DNA of 12,199 nt from Betaproteobacteria bacterium. GTDB taxonomy: Bacteria > Pseudomonadota > Gammaproteobacteria > Burkholderiales > SG8-39. Of the stretch, positions 1-7,655 are shown one piece after another; the first letter of the stretch is position 1, and each line of letters starts with the position of its first letter. Under the pieces are notes generated by a model that worked only from the letters and a program-made list of their open reading frames with translations, was not told where the DNA came from and ran no database searches. The position numbers were made by a program, and so were the translations under genes. The stretch covers positions 1 to 12,199 of the forward strand of contig JAFAGU010000036.1 of NCBI GenBank assembly GCA_019237595.1, read 5' to 3'.

Positions 1-847
1 AGGCGCGCTGCTCGATGATGCGCTGGGCGCCGCGCACGAGCCATCCCTCGCTCACGCCGAAGTCCTCCTCCGCGGGCGGCGCGCCGAGGCCGAACGTGCA
101 GATCTTGCGCCCAGGCTGGCGCATGGCGAGCGAGCGCGGATCGTCGCGGTTTAGCACCTGCTCGCCCGCGCCGAGGAAGATGCGCGCCTTCGCGGCGCCA
201 TACTCGGCGAGGCTCCGGTACCGGTCGAGGTGGTCCTCGCTGAGGTTCAGCATTGCGGCGGCGTTCGGCTTGAGCGACCAGGTTGTCTCGAGCTGGTAGC
301 TCGAGAGCTCGAGGACCCAGACCGCCGGCAGGCGGTTCGCCTGCTTTCTTTTCAGGAGCGAATGCAGGGCGGCGGGGCCGATATTTCCGGCGACCTCGCA
401 ATCGATGCCCGCCGCGCGCACCAGATGCCCCGTAAGCGACGCCACGGTCGTCTTCCCGTTCGTGCCCGTGACGGCGAGTACCTTGGACGCCGAGCGCGTG
501 CGGACGCTCCAGGCGAAGAGCTCGATGTCGCCGGCCACCGGTATCTTTTTTTCGACCGCTTCTCGAACGATCGCTTCGTCGAGCGAAAGGCCCGGGCTGA
601 CGCACAGAAGATCGATGCCCGCGAGCAATGCGGGGGCGAACGGACCGGCATGGAACTCGCCCTTGAAATCCCCGAGCTGCGGCGGCCTCGCGCGCGTGTC
701 GGCGACCCGCACGCGGCCCCCTTCGTGCTCGATCCAGCGAGCCGCGGAAAGCCCGCTGTCGCCCAGGCCGAGGACGAGGACGTTCCTGCCCTTCAGGTTC
801 GAGGCGCTCGGCGCGGGCAGGAGGGAGAAAACCGGTTCCCGCATCAT
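1..847 (-). CDS. murD: UDP-N-acetylmuramoyl-L-alanine--D-glutamate ligase MurD (3' end cut by window)
   Basis: Cytoplasmic ATP-dependent ligase that adds D-Glu to UDP-MurNAc-L-Ala, the second amino-acid step of peptidoglycan precursor synthesis. The frame is open from the start to the left edge (about 282 codons), so the N-terminal and most of the central domain are present and the C-terminal domain is off-window. Seen: an N-terminal Rossmann-like VLVLGLGDSG near residues 23-32, the Mur ligase P-loop TGTNGKTT near 127-134, ELSSYQLE near 180-187 and NLSEDHLDRY near 201-210. The last two are typical of MurD. Two tandem ATG codons (847-845 and 844-842) overlap the mraY TGA. Either could be the start; I take the first. 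There is no clear ribosome site, so translation is probably coupled to mraY. An A7 tract encodes Lys-Lys near residue 100 (546-552). Identity is secure. Confidence 0.96.
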   Translation of the reverse strand, partial: MMREPVFSLLPAPSASNLKGRNVLVLGLGDSGLSAARWIEHEGGRVRVADTRARPPQLGDFKGEFHAGPFAPALLAGIDLLCVSPGLSLDEAIVREAVEKKIPVAGDIELFAWSVRTRSASKVLAVTGTNGKTTVASLTGHLVRAAGIDCEVAGNIGPAALHSLLKRKQANRLPAVWVLELSSYQLETTWSLKPNAAAMLNLSEDHLDRYRSLAEYGAAKARIFLGAGEQVLNRDDPRSLAMRQPGRKICTFGLGAPPAEEDFGVSEGWLVRGAQRIIEQRA

Positions 848-1935
848 CGGAGCTTGAGCGTCGACAAGCCGAAGAGCACGAGCATCATGGTGATGATCCA
901 GAAGCGCACCACGACCTGGCTTTCCTTCCACCCCTCGAGCTCGTAGTGGTGGTGGAGCGGCGCCATGCGGAAGATCCGCTTGCCGCCGGAGTACTTGAAG
1001 TAGAGCACCTGGATCATCACCGAGAGCGTCTCGGCGACGAACACGCCGCCCATGATGAAGAGCACGATCTCCTGGCGGGTGATCACCGCGATCGTGCCGA
1101 GCGCCCCGCCGAGCGCGAGCGCGCCGACGTCGCCCATGAACACTTCGGCCGGATAGGCGTTGAACCAGAGGAAGCCGAGGCCCGCGCCCGCGAGGGCGCC
1201 GCAGATGACGGCGAGCTCCCCCGCTCCCGGGATGTAGGGAAGGCCTAGGTACTTGGAGAACCCGGCGTGGCCTGCCACGTAGGCGAAGATGCCGAGCGCG
1301 CTGCCCACGAGCACGGTCGGCATGATTGCGAGCCCGTCGAGGCCGTCGGTGAGGTTCACCGCGTTCGAGGTCCCGACGATGACGAAGAACGTAAGGACGA
1401 TGAACCCGGCGGTACCCAGCGGATAGGCGACGAACTTGAAGAACGGCACGATCAGCTGGTTGAGCGCCGGCGTGCTCTGCGAGAGGTACGCGAGGTAGCC
1501 CGCCGCGGCGACCCCGATGAGGGATTGCCAGAAAAGCTTTGCCCTGGGCGAGAGGCCCTTCGGGTTGCGGTGCACGACCTTGCGGTAGTCGTCCACCCAG
1601 CCCACGACGCCGAACCCGAGGGTCACGAGGAGGACGGTCCATGTGAAGCGGTTCGCGAGATCGCCCCAGAGGAGCGTCGTGAGCACGATCGAGACGAGGA
1701 TGAGCGCGCCGCCCATCGTCGGCGTGCCCGCTTTCGTGAGGTGCGAGCGCGGGCCGTCGTCGCGCACGGCCTGGCCGATCTTGTACGCGGTGAGCTTGCG
1801 GATCACGTACGGACCGAGGATGAGGGAGATCGCGAGCGCCGTGAGGCATGCGAGCACCGCCCTGAGCGTGATGTAGTTGAAGACGTTGAAGAGCCGGACG
1901 TCCCGGGCGAGCCATTGCGCGAGCTCGAGCAGCAT
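844..1935 (-). CDS. mraY: Phospho-N-acetylmuramoyl-pentapeptide-transferase MraY
   Basis: Integral membrane enzyme that transfers phospho-MurNAc-pentapeptide from UDP to undecaprenyl phosphate, making lipid I. At 363 aa it has the usual length (E. coli about 360), with about ten hydrophobic helices. Diagnostic motifs are all present: DDGPRSH followed by K.GTPTMGG near residues 59-76, the catalytic DDYRK at 115-119, NAVNLTDGLDG at 191-201, FMGDVGAL with the third Asp near 269, and PLHHHYE near 326-332. The ATG shares its A with the murF stop (TGATG). A strong ribosome site AGGAGG lies six bases upstream inside the murF 3' end (1942-1947), so the start is well supported. It sits between murF and murD, as in other proteobacterial dcw clusters. 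Confidence 0.98.
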   Translation of the reverse strand: MLLELAQWLARDVRLFNVFNYITLRAVLACLTALAISLILGPYVIRKLTAYKIGQAVRDDGPRSHLTKAGTPTMGGALILVSIVLTTLLWGDLANRFTWTVLLVTLGFGVVGWVDDYRKVVHRNPKGLSPRAKLFWQSLIGVAAAGYLAYLSQSTPALNQLIVPFFKFVAYPLGTAGFIVLTFFVIVGTSNAVNLTDGLDGLAIMPTVLVGSALGIFAYVAGHAGFSKYLGLPYIPGAGELAVICGALAGAGLGFLWFNAYPAEVFMGDVGALALGGALGTIAVITRQEIVLFIMGGVFVAETLSVMIQVLYFKYSGGKRIFRMAPLHHHYELEGWKESQVVVRFWIITMMLVLFGLSTLKLR

Positions 1936-3287
1936 CAGTGCCCTCCTTGCGCGCGCGCGCCGGTGAGGGCGGCGACGACGCGCTCCATCTTCATGAACCG
2001 CGATCCCTTGACGAGCACCGTCTTCGCCGCGACCGATCTCGCCAGGTCATCCACCGAGGCGAAGTGTCGCGCGCCCTCGCCGAACGCTTCCACCGCGTGC
2101 CGGGTCGCCTCGCCAAGTGCGTACAGCGAGTCGATTTTTTTCGACGAAGCGTAGGAACCGACCTCGCGGTGGAACTGCTCCCCCTGCGCGCCGACTTCGC
2201 CCATGTCGCCGAGCACGAGCGCCGTGGGTCCCTGGCACCCGGCGAGGACGTCGATCGCCGCACGCACCGAGTCGGGGTTGGCGTTGTAGGTGTCGTCGAT
2301 CACGGTCGTCCCGCCCTTCCCCTGCTTCACCTGCAGGCGGCCGGTATACGGGCGAAACGCCGTGAGGCCTTGCGCGATCTTTTCCGGAGAAATATCCAGC
2401 GAGAAACCGCAGGCGGCCGCGGCGAGCGCATTGCGCACGTTGTGCACCCCGGGAATGGCGAGCGTCGCGCGCGCGGCGCCTGCCGGGGTGCGGATCGTGA
2501 TCTCGCTGGTGAGCGGCTTGAGCGCATAGCCGCCGGTCACCGCGGCAGTGCCCTCCAGCGCGAAGTCCACGATGCGCCGCGTCCCGGCGTGCCGCCGGAA
2601 GACGGCGGCGCGCGCGTCGTCTGCGTTCACCACCGCCACGCCGTCCGCGGGCAGAGAGTCGTACACGGCGGCATTTTCCTCCGCGACATCGTCGACGGAC
2701 TTCATGAACTCGAGGTGCTCGCGCTGGGCGTTGTTCACGAGCGCCGCCGAAGGGCGCGCGAGCGAAGCGAGGTAGCCGATCTCGCCGGGGTGGTTCGTGC
2801 CGAGCTCGATCGCGCAGAACCGGTGCGCAGCCCGCAGCCTCAGGAGCGTCAGCGGCACGCCGATGTCGTTGTTCAGGTTGCCGCGGGTGTACAGGACGCT
2901 GTCCTCCCCTGCGTGCGCGACGAGGATGGCAGCGAGCATTTCCTTCACCGTCGTCTTGCCGTTCGAGCCCGCCACCCCTACGAGCTTCGGCGAAAGGCGG
3001 GCGCGCCAGCCGCGCGCGAGCTCGCCGAGCGCACGCTTCGTGTCGTCGACGACGACGACGGGAAGCGGATGGGCGCCCGCATAGGCGCCATCGACGAGCG
3101 CGGCGACGGCACCCGCCCTGGCGGCGGCCTCGAGGAACGCGTGGCCGTCGAAGCGCTCGCCGCGCAGAGCGACGAAGAGATCGCCCGGCGCGATGGTTCG
3201 CGTATCCGTCGACACGCCCGTGAAAAATGCGTCGCCACCGCTCGCTCGGCCGTGGATGAGCGCCGCTGCGTCCGCGAGCGCCATCAT
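1935..3287 (-). CDS. murF: UDP-MurNAc-tripeptide--D-alanyl-D-alanine ligase MurF
   Basis: Cytoplasmic ATP-dependent ligase that adds D-Ala-D-Ala to UDP-MurNAc-tripeptide, giving the pentapeptide used by MraY. The 450 aa length is normal. Visible are the N-terminal substrate domain with STDTR near 26-30 and GDLFVALRGERFDGH near 35-49, the P-loop GSNGKTT at 107-113, ELGTNHPGEI at 161-170, a PGVHNVRNALAA block near 279-290, DDTYNANPDS at 331-340, LGDMGEVG near 359-366 and KGSRFMKME at 427-435. The start is ambiguous between two adjacent ATG codons (3287-3285 and 3284-3282) that overlap the murE TGA. The bases just upstream are a G8 run that is also the end of murE. An A7 tract encodes Lys-Lys near residue 383 (2135-2141). 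It overlaps mraY by one base downstream. Confidence 0.97.
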   Translation of the reverse strand: MMALADAAALIHGRASGGDAFFTGVSTDTRTIAPGDLFVALRGERFDGHAFLEAAARAGAVAALVDGAYAGAHPLPVVVVDDTKRALGELARGWRARLSPKLVGVAGSNGKTTVKEMLAAILVAHAGEDSVLYTRGNLNNDIGVPLTLLRLRAAHRFCAIELGTNHPGEIGYLASLARPSAALVNNAQREHLEFMKSVDDVAEENAAVYDSLPADGVAVVNADDARAAVFRRHAGTRRIVDFALEGTAAVTGGYALKPLTSEITIRTPAGAARATLAIPGVHNVRNALAAAACGFSLDISPEKIAQGLTAFRPYTGRLQVKQGKGGTTVIDDTYNANPDSVRAAIDVLAGCQGPTALVLGDMGEVGAQGEQFHREVGSYASSKKIDSLYALGEATRHAVEAFGEGARHFASVDDLARSVAAKTVLVKGSRFMKMERVVAALTGARAQGGH

Positions 3288-4693
3288 CGCCCCCCCCTGC
3301 TCGCGAGCGCATCGCGCGCGGCGCCTGCGTCGGAGAACGGCTCGCGCCGCCCGGCGATCTCCTGATACTCCTCGTGCCCTTTTCCGGCGATCAGCACCAC
3401 GTCGGCTTCCGAAGCCGAGCGGACGGCCGCGGCGATCGCCTCCCGGCGATCGGGTTCGCGTTCGTGCGCGCCGCGCATCCCGCGCTCGATCGCGGCGATG
3501 ATGGCGAGCGGGTCTTCCCCGCGCGGGTTGTCGGAGGTGACGAAGACCCGGTCCGCGAGGCGCGCCGCCACCTCGCCCATGATGGGCCGCTTCGCCGGAT
3601 CACGGTCGCCGCCTGCGCCGAACACGACCACGAGCTTTCCGCCGCGCTGCTCGGCCGCCGGGCGAAGCGCAGCAAGCACTTTCTCGAGCGCGTCGGGAGT
3701 GTGCGCGTAGTCGACCACCACCATCGGCCGCTCGCCGATCTTCTCCATCCTGCCCGGGACGCGCGGCAGCTTTCGCACGCTCGCGAGCGCCTCGTCGAGC
3801 GTGAGCCCGTAAGCGCGAAGGACGCCCACCACGCCGAGGACGTTCAGCACGTTGAAGCGCCCGACCTGCCCGGTATCGACCCCTTCCAGAAGCGTCGGCG
3901 CGAGGTATTCATCCACCTCTACGACCGGGCGCGTGCTCCATCCGTAGCCAATGACACGCAAGCGACTTTTTGTCCTTTGCGCCAACTGCGCGCCGAACGC
4001 GTCGTCGACGTTGATAACCGCCGCGGAAAGGCCGGGGACATCGAAGAGTCGCGCCTTCGCCTCGCCGTACGCCTCCATCGAGCCGTGGTAATCGAGATGG
4101 TCGTGCGAAAGGTTCGTGAAGAGAGCGCAGTCGAACGCAATGCCGCTGACGCGGCCCTGCACCAGCCCGTGCGAGGAGACTTCCATCGCCACGACCTTCT
4201 TCCCCGCATCGACGAAGCCGCGCAGCAGGCGCTGCAGCTCGAGCGCATCCGGCGTGGTATTGGGCAGGGGCGCGAGCTTGCCGGGCTCGCCGTACCCGAG
4301 CGTGCCGACGACGGCGCCCGGCGCACGGGCGGAAAGCGCGGCCGCGATCCAGTGGCTGCACGAGCTCTTGCCGTTGGTGCCGGTCACGCCGCAAACCCAG
4401 AGCTCGTCCGACGGACGGCCGTAGAACTCGCCCGCCAGCTCGCCGGCCCCCGCCTTGAGGTCACGCACGGCGACGTTGGGCAAGCGCCACTCGGGGCGCC
4501 ACTCGAACGCCCGCTCTTCCCAAACCACGGCCGAGACGCCGCGCTGGAGCGCATCGGGAATGAACCGGCGTCCGTCGGACGTCTCGCCCGGATAGGCGAA
4601 GAAGGCAGTGCCGGGCCCCGCCGCCCGGCTGTCGGAGCACAGGCGCTCGATCACGGCGCCCTGCTCCCGGAGCGCGCGAAAGACGTCATTCAA
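3284..4693 (-). CDS. murE: UDP-MurNAc-L-alanyl-D-glutamate--2,6-diaminopimelate ligase MurE, probable TTG start
   Basis: Cytoplasmic ligase that adds the third peptide residue to UDP-MurNAc-L-Ala-D-Glu. The DNPR motif (near residues 388-391) is the signature of meso-diaminopimelate enzymes rather than lysine-adding ones. Other motifs: SDSR near 20-23, a P-loop TGTNGKSS at 104-111 (Ser-Ser after the Lys instead of the usual Thr-Thr), NTTPDA near 145-150, EVSSHGLVQGRV at 171-182, NLSHDHLDYHG near 194-204, DYAHTPDALEK at 328-338 and GAGGDRDPAKRP near 359-370. From the TTG at 4693-4691 the protein is 469 aa, shorter than E. coli MurE (about 495). The deficit seems to lie in the central domain between residues 235 and 280. 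The frame stays open far upstream through ftsI, but homology to the family begins only after 4693. An ATG directly after the ftsI stop (4707-4705) is one base out of frame. A GTG at codon 13 is another possible start. Identity is secure; the start is not. Confidence 0.93.
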   Translation of the reverse strand: MNDVFRALREQGAVIERLCSDSRAAGPGTAFFAYPGETSDGRRFIPDALQRGVSAVVWEERAFEWRPEWRLPNVAVRDLKAGAGELAGEFYGRPSDELWVCGVTGTNGKSSCSHWIAAALSARAPGAVVGTLGYGEPGKLAPLPNTTPDALELQRLLRGFVDAGKKVVAMEVSSHGLVQGRVSGIAFDCALFTNLSHDHLDYHGSMEAYGEAKARLFDVPGLSAAVINVDDAFGAQLAQRTKSRLRVIGYGWSTRPVVEVDEYLAPTLLEGVDTGQVGRFNVLNVLGVVGVLRAYGLTLDEALASVRKLPRVPGRMEKIGERPMVVVDYAHTPDALEKVLAALRPAAEQRGGKLVVVFGAGGDRDPAKRPIMGEVAARLADRVFVTSDNPRGEDPLAIIAAIERGMRGAHEREPDRREAIAAAVRSASEADVVLIAGKGHEEYQEIAGRREPFSDAGAARDALASRGGR

Positions 4694-4720
4694 GCGTCTT
4701 CCCGCATCTAGGTGCTCTCC
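4690..4720 (-). promoter_or_regulatory. ftsI/murE junction with ribosome site and five-codon mini-frame
   Basis: Read on the minus strand, a GGAGAG (4720-4715) lies seven bases before an ATG at 4707-4705, which directly follows the ftsI stop TAG. That ATG opens only five codons (Met-Arg-Glu-Asp-Ala) before TGA at 4692-4690. The TGA overlaps the presumed murE TTG start as TTGA. The ribosome site is placed for the ATG, not for the TTG. The layout suggests either reinitiation from a tiny leader frame or a lost base that disconnected the true start. Only the bases are seen; the role is inferred. Confidence 0.45.
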
Positions 4721-6435
4721 CGCGCATCGTCGTCGCCCTCGCCGGGGAGCTGGATCGGCTCGAGCGGCGCATCGTAGGGCTCGCCGACGGTCCGCAGCGC
4801 GCCCTGCATGACCTGCGCGAAGACGGGGGCGGCCACCGAACCGCCGTAGTACTGGCCCGCCGAAGGCTCGTCGACCATCACGGCAAAGAGAAGGCGCGGC
4901 GCCGACGCGGGCGCGAAGCCGACGAAGGACGAGAGGTACTTGTTGGCTGCGTACGCCCCGTTCTCCTGCTTGTGGGCAGTGCCGGTCTTCCCGGCCACGC
5001 GCCAGCCCATGATTCTTGCGCGCGGAGCGGTCCCGCCGTTCTGGACCGCAAGCTCCAGCATGGCGCGCACCGCGCGCGCCGTTTCGGTGGACACGATCTT
5101 CTCCCCGCTCGCGAACGTTGTGGCTTTGACCAGCGTGAGGGGCACCAATTCCCCATCGGTGGCGAACACCGTGTACGCGTGCGCGAGTTGCAGGAGGCTC
5201 ACGGCGATGCCGTGCCCGTACGCCATCGTCGCCTGCTCGATCGGCTGCCAGGTGCGCGAAGGCCTGAGCCTGCCCGATGCCGCGCCGGGGAATCCGACCG
5301 GCGGCGCGGCACCGAAGCCCACGCGCCTGAAGAAGTCCCACATTGCCTCGCGCGGCAGCCCGAGCGCGATCTTCGCGGCGCCGACGTTCGAGGACTTCTG
5401 GATCACCTGCGCCACCGTCATTGCCGCCGCCGGGTGCGAATCATGGATGGTGTAGCGGCCGATGGTCATTCGACCGCCGGCGGTGGGGATCAACGTCCCG
5501 GGCTGGACCTTGCCGGACTCGAGCGCCGCGGCCACGGTGAAAGGCTTGAGCGTCGAGCCGGGCTCGAACATGTCGGTGACGGCGCGGTTTCGCAGTTGCG
5601 CGCCGGAAAGCCGCGTCCGGTTGTTCGGGTTGTACGAGGGGACGTTCGCGAGCGCGAGGACTTCGCCGGTGCGCACGTCGACGAGCACGGCGGCCGCGGC
5701 CTTTGCGCGGTGCGCTTCCACGGCCGCCTTGAGGGCGCCGAAGACGAGGCTTTGCAGCCGGGCGTCGATGGAGAGCGTGAGATCGGCCCCGGCCTGCGCG
5801 GCGCGGATGGATTCGACGTCTTCCACGATCTGGCCCAGGCGATCCTTGATGACGCGCCGGCTTCCCGCACGCCCGCCGAGGAGCGCCTGATGGGAAAGCT
5901 CGACGCCCTCCTGGCCTGCGTCATCCACACCGGTGAAGCCGACAATGTGAGCGGTTACTTCGCCAGCGGGGTAGTAACGCCGATATTCCTGCTGCTCGTG
6001 AACGCCCTTGATACCGAGCGCGGCCACCGCCTCGGCCGTTTCCGGGGAGACCTGGCGCTTGAGGTAAACGAAATCCCGCGAACCGTCGCTCAGGCGGCGG
6101 TCGATCTCGCCGGCATCCATGACGAGCAGCGAAGCGACCTTCTTCCGCTGCGTGCTGCCGAGCGACACATCGGATGGAATGGCCCAGATCGACTTCACCG
6201 GCGTGGAAACGGCCAGCGCCTCGCCATTGCGATCGAGGATCCGGCCGCGCGTGGCCGGCACCTCGAGAACGCGGGCGTACCTCGCCTCGCCCTTCTCCTG
6301 CAGGAAATCGGTCTTCACGGCCTGCAGGTAGAGCGAGCGCCCCGCGATCAGGAGGAAGCCGGCGACGAGCGCCGCGAGCACGAAGCGCGCGCGCCACACC
6401 GGCATCCGCACGAGGCCTTGCGCCGCCGCAGCCAC
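4708..6435 (-). CDS. ftsI: Peptidoglycan D,D-transpeptidase FtsI (penicillin-binding protein 3)
   Basis: Septum-specific class B penicillin-binding protein. It cross-links peptidoglycan at the division site and works with FtsW, FtsQ, FtsL and FtsB. The 575 aa protein has a short cytoplasmic tail, one membrane anchor near residues 17-37, an N-terminal pedestal domain containing RGRILDRNG at 63-71, and a periplasmic transpeptidase domain. The active-site motifs are complete: STLK at 294-297 (in EPGSTLKP), SSN at 348-350 and KTG at 483-485. The start is GTG at 6435-6433, six bases after the ftsL stop, with AGGGG just upstream. An ATG at codon 11 (6405-6403) is a weaker alternative. The C-terminus is acidic (GEGDDD near 565-570). 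Gene position right after ftsL is typical. Confidence 0.97.
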   Translation of the reverse strand: MAAAAQGLVRMPVWRARFVLAALVAGFLLIAGRSLYLQAVKTDFLQEKGEARYARVLEVPATRGRILDRNGEALAVSTPVKSIWAIPSDVSLGSTQRKKVASLLVMDAGEIDRRLSDGSRDFVYLKRQVSPETAEAVAALGIKGVHEQQEYRRYYPAGEVTAHIVGFTGVDDAGQEGVELSHQALLGGRAGSRRVIKDRLGQIVEDVESIRAAQAGADLTLSIDARLQSLVFGALKAAVEAHRAKAAAAVLVDVRTGEVLALANVPSYNPNNRTRLSGAQLRNRAVTDMFEPGSTLKPFTVAAALESGKVQPGTLIPTAGGRMTIGRYTIHDSHPAAAMTVAQVIQKSSNVGAAKIALGLPREAMWDFFRRVGFGAAPPVGFPGAASGRLRPSRTWQPIEQATMAYGHGIAVSLLQLAHAYTVFATDGELVPLTLVKATTFASGEKIVSTETARAVRAMLELAVQNGGTAPRARIMGWRVAGKTGTAHKQENGAYAANKYLSSFVGFAPASAPRLLFAVMVDEPSAGQYYGGSVAAPVFAQVMQGALRTVGEPYDAPLEPIQLPGEGDDDAREST

Positions 6436-6441
6436 GGGCCC

Positions 6442-6714
6442 CTACCGACTCGCCGCCGGCTGGACGATCCGCACGCGGCGGGGGTCGGCGGGCCGCAGCC
6501 CGAGGCTCCCGGCGGCGATCTTCTGCACGCGCTGGTGCAGGCCCCACGTGCTCGCCTCGAGCTGCAGCCGTCCGTAGTCGACGTCGAGCTCGCGCGATCG
6601 GTTCTGCTCGCGCTCGATCTCCGAGAAGAGCTTTCGCGAGCGATGCTGCGAGGTGACGAGCCCGATCGCGCAGGCGACGAGAACCGCGAGGAGGAGGAGG
6701 TTCAGTTTCGCCAC
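6442..6714 (-). CDS. ftsL: Cell division protein FtsL
   Basis: Small bitopic inner-membrane divisome protein that forms a complex with FtsB and FtsQ and helps activate FtsWI. The 90 aa length fits the family. Seen: an almost immediate membrane helix at residues 4-21 (LNLLLLAVLVACAIGLV), a charged heptad-like stretch near 23-60 consistent with the FtsL coiled coil, and a conserved-looking tail with a Trp near 57 followed by KIA and LGLRPADPRRV. The start is GTG at 6714-6712, overlapping the end of rsmH by 13 bases. No good ribosome site is visible, so coupling to rsmH is likely. FtsL sequences are poorly conserved, so the call rests on size, topology and position between rsmH and ftsI. Confidence 0.93.
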   Translation of the reverse strand: MAKLNLLLLAVLVACAIGLVTSQHRSRKLFSEIEREQNRSRELDVDYGRLQLEASTWGLHQRVQKIAAGSLGLRPADPRRVRIVQPAASR

Positions 6715-7646
6715 CGCGCGTCGGGCTCGATTCGAAATTCAGACTGGGTGCGTTCGGCGACGCGCAGGGTCGCGCTGCGCGCCCTGGGGTTCGCCTTCAC
6801 TTCGGCGGCCGCGGGCCGTACCGCCCGGCCGATGATCTTGAGCGCCGGCGCTGGCATTTCGCTGGCGCGAAGCGGCAGCTTCCGGGGCACTTCGGGGCGG
6901 GCCTGGCCCTGCATGAAGCGCTTGACGATGCGGTCCTCGAGCGAATGGAAGCTGATCACGGCGAGGCGCCCGCCCGGGGCAAGGCGCGCGGTGGCGCGCG
7001 GCAGCGTCAGCGACACTTCCTCAAGCTCCCGATTGACGTGAATCCGTAGAGCCTGAAAGGTGCGCGTCGCCGGGTCCTGGCCCGGCTCGCGTGTGCGGAC
7101 CGCCTCACCCACGAGATCGGCCAGTTGCCGGGTACGGAGGAGCGGTTCGCGGCGCCGAGCAGCAACAATCGCCGCTGCAATCTGTTTAGCAAACCGTTCT
7201 TCGCCATAGTCCCGGAGCACCTCCGTTATTTGTTGTTGTTCTGCGGTGGCGAGCCATTCAGCGGCGCTCGGGCCGCTCGCCGGGTCCATGCGCATGTCGA
7301 GGGGGCCGTCGGCGCGAAAGGAGAAGCCGCGCGCGGGCTGGTCGAGCTGCGGCGAGGAAACGCCCAGGTCGAACAACACGCCATGTGGCTTCGGCATGTC
7401 GCGCAGGATCGTTTCGATCGAGCTGAATTTTTCCTTGAAGAACGAAAAACGGGGATCGGCGATCGAGCGCGCCGCGGCTTGCGCCTCTGGATCCCGGTCG
7501 AGCGCGACCAGACGCCCGATGGGGCCGAGCCGCTCCAAAATCAGTCGCGAGTGGCCGCCCCGACCGAACGTGGCGTCGACATAGAGACCTTCGGGCCGGA
7601 TCGCCAGCGCCTCGATGGCTTCGCGCGCGAGGACCGGTCGATGCAT
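6702..7646 (-). CDS. rsmH: 16S rRNA (cytosine(1402)-N(4))-methyltransferase RsmH (MraW)
   Basis: S-adenosylmethionine-dependent enzyme that N4-methylates C1402 of 16S rRNA in the ribosomal P site. The 314 aa length is normal. Seen: HRPV at the N-terminus, the SAM-binding DATFGRGGHS at residues 24-33, LFDLGVSSPQLD at 91-102, RGFSFRADGPLDMRMD at 106-121, RDYGEERFA at 145-153, TRTFQALRIHVNREL at 195-209 and ISFHSLEDRIVKRF at 231-244. All are family hallmarks. The ATG at 7646-7644 lies nine bases after the mraZ stop with only a weak ribosome site (GAGCGGC). It is the second gene of the dcw operon. Confidence 0.98.
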   Translation of the reverse strand: MHRPVLAREAIEALAIRPEGLYVDATFGRGGHSRLILERLGPIGRLVALDRDPEAQAAARSIADPRFSFFKEKFSSIETILRDMPKPHGVLFDLGVSSPQLDQPARGFSFRADGPLDMRMDPASGPSAAEWLATAEQQQITEVLRDYGEERFAKQIAAAIVAARRREPLLRTRQLADLVGEAVRTREPGQDPATRTFQALRIHVNRELEEVSLTLPRATARLAPGGRLAVISFHSLEDRIVKRFMQGQARPEVPRKLPLRASEMPAPALKIIGRAVRPAAAEVKANPRARSATLRVAERTQSEFRIEPDARWRN

Positions 7647-7655
7647 CGGCGCCGC

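Noticed and set aside
2130..2145. GTCGA-T6-TCGAC inverted repeat in murF that resembles a small hairpin
   Set aside because: It lies in the middle of the murF coding region, has only a five-base stem with the T run in the loop, and has no T tail, so it is not a terminator.
1938..3365. A 475-codon open frame on the plus strand opposite murF
   Set aside because: Antisense shadow of a conserved gene, with low-complexity Arg/Glu/His-rich translation and no motif. The similar frames at 1267-2154 and 3374-4711 are rejected for the same reason.
4694..5341. N-terminal extension of murE by more than 200 codons into ftsI
   Set aside because: The frame is open, but the extension is Arg-rich noise overlapping the complete ftsI gene in another frame. 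MurE similarity begins only after 4693.
4972..7041. A 689-codon open frame on the plus strand opposite ftsI, ftsL and rsmH
   Set aside because: It is antisense to three well-recognised genes, is rich in Arg, Gly and Ala with no family resemblance, and arises because GC-rich codon use removes stops from the opposite strand.
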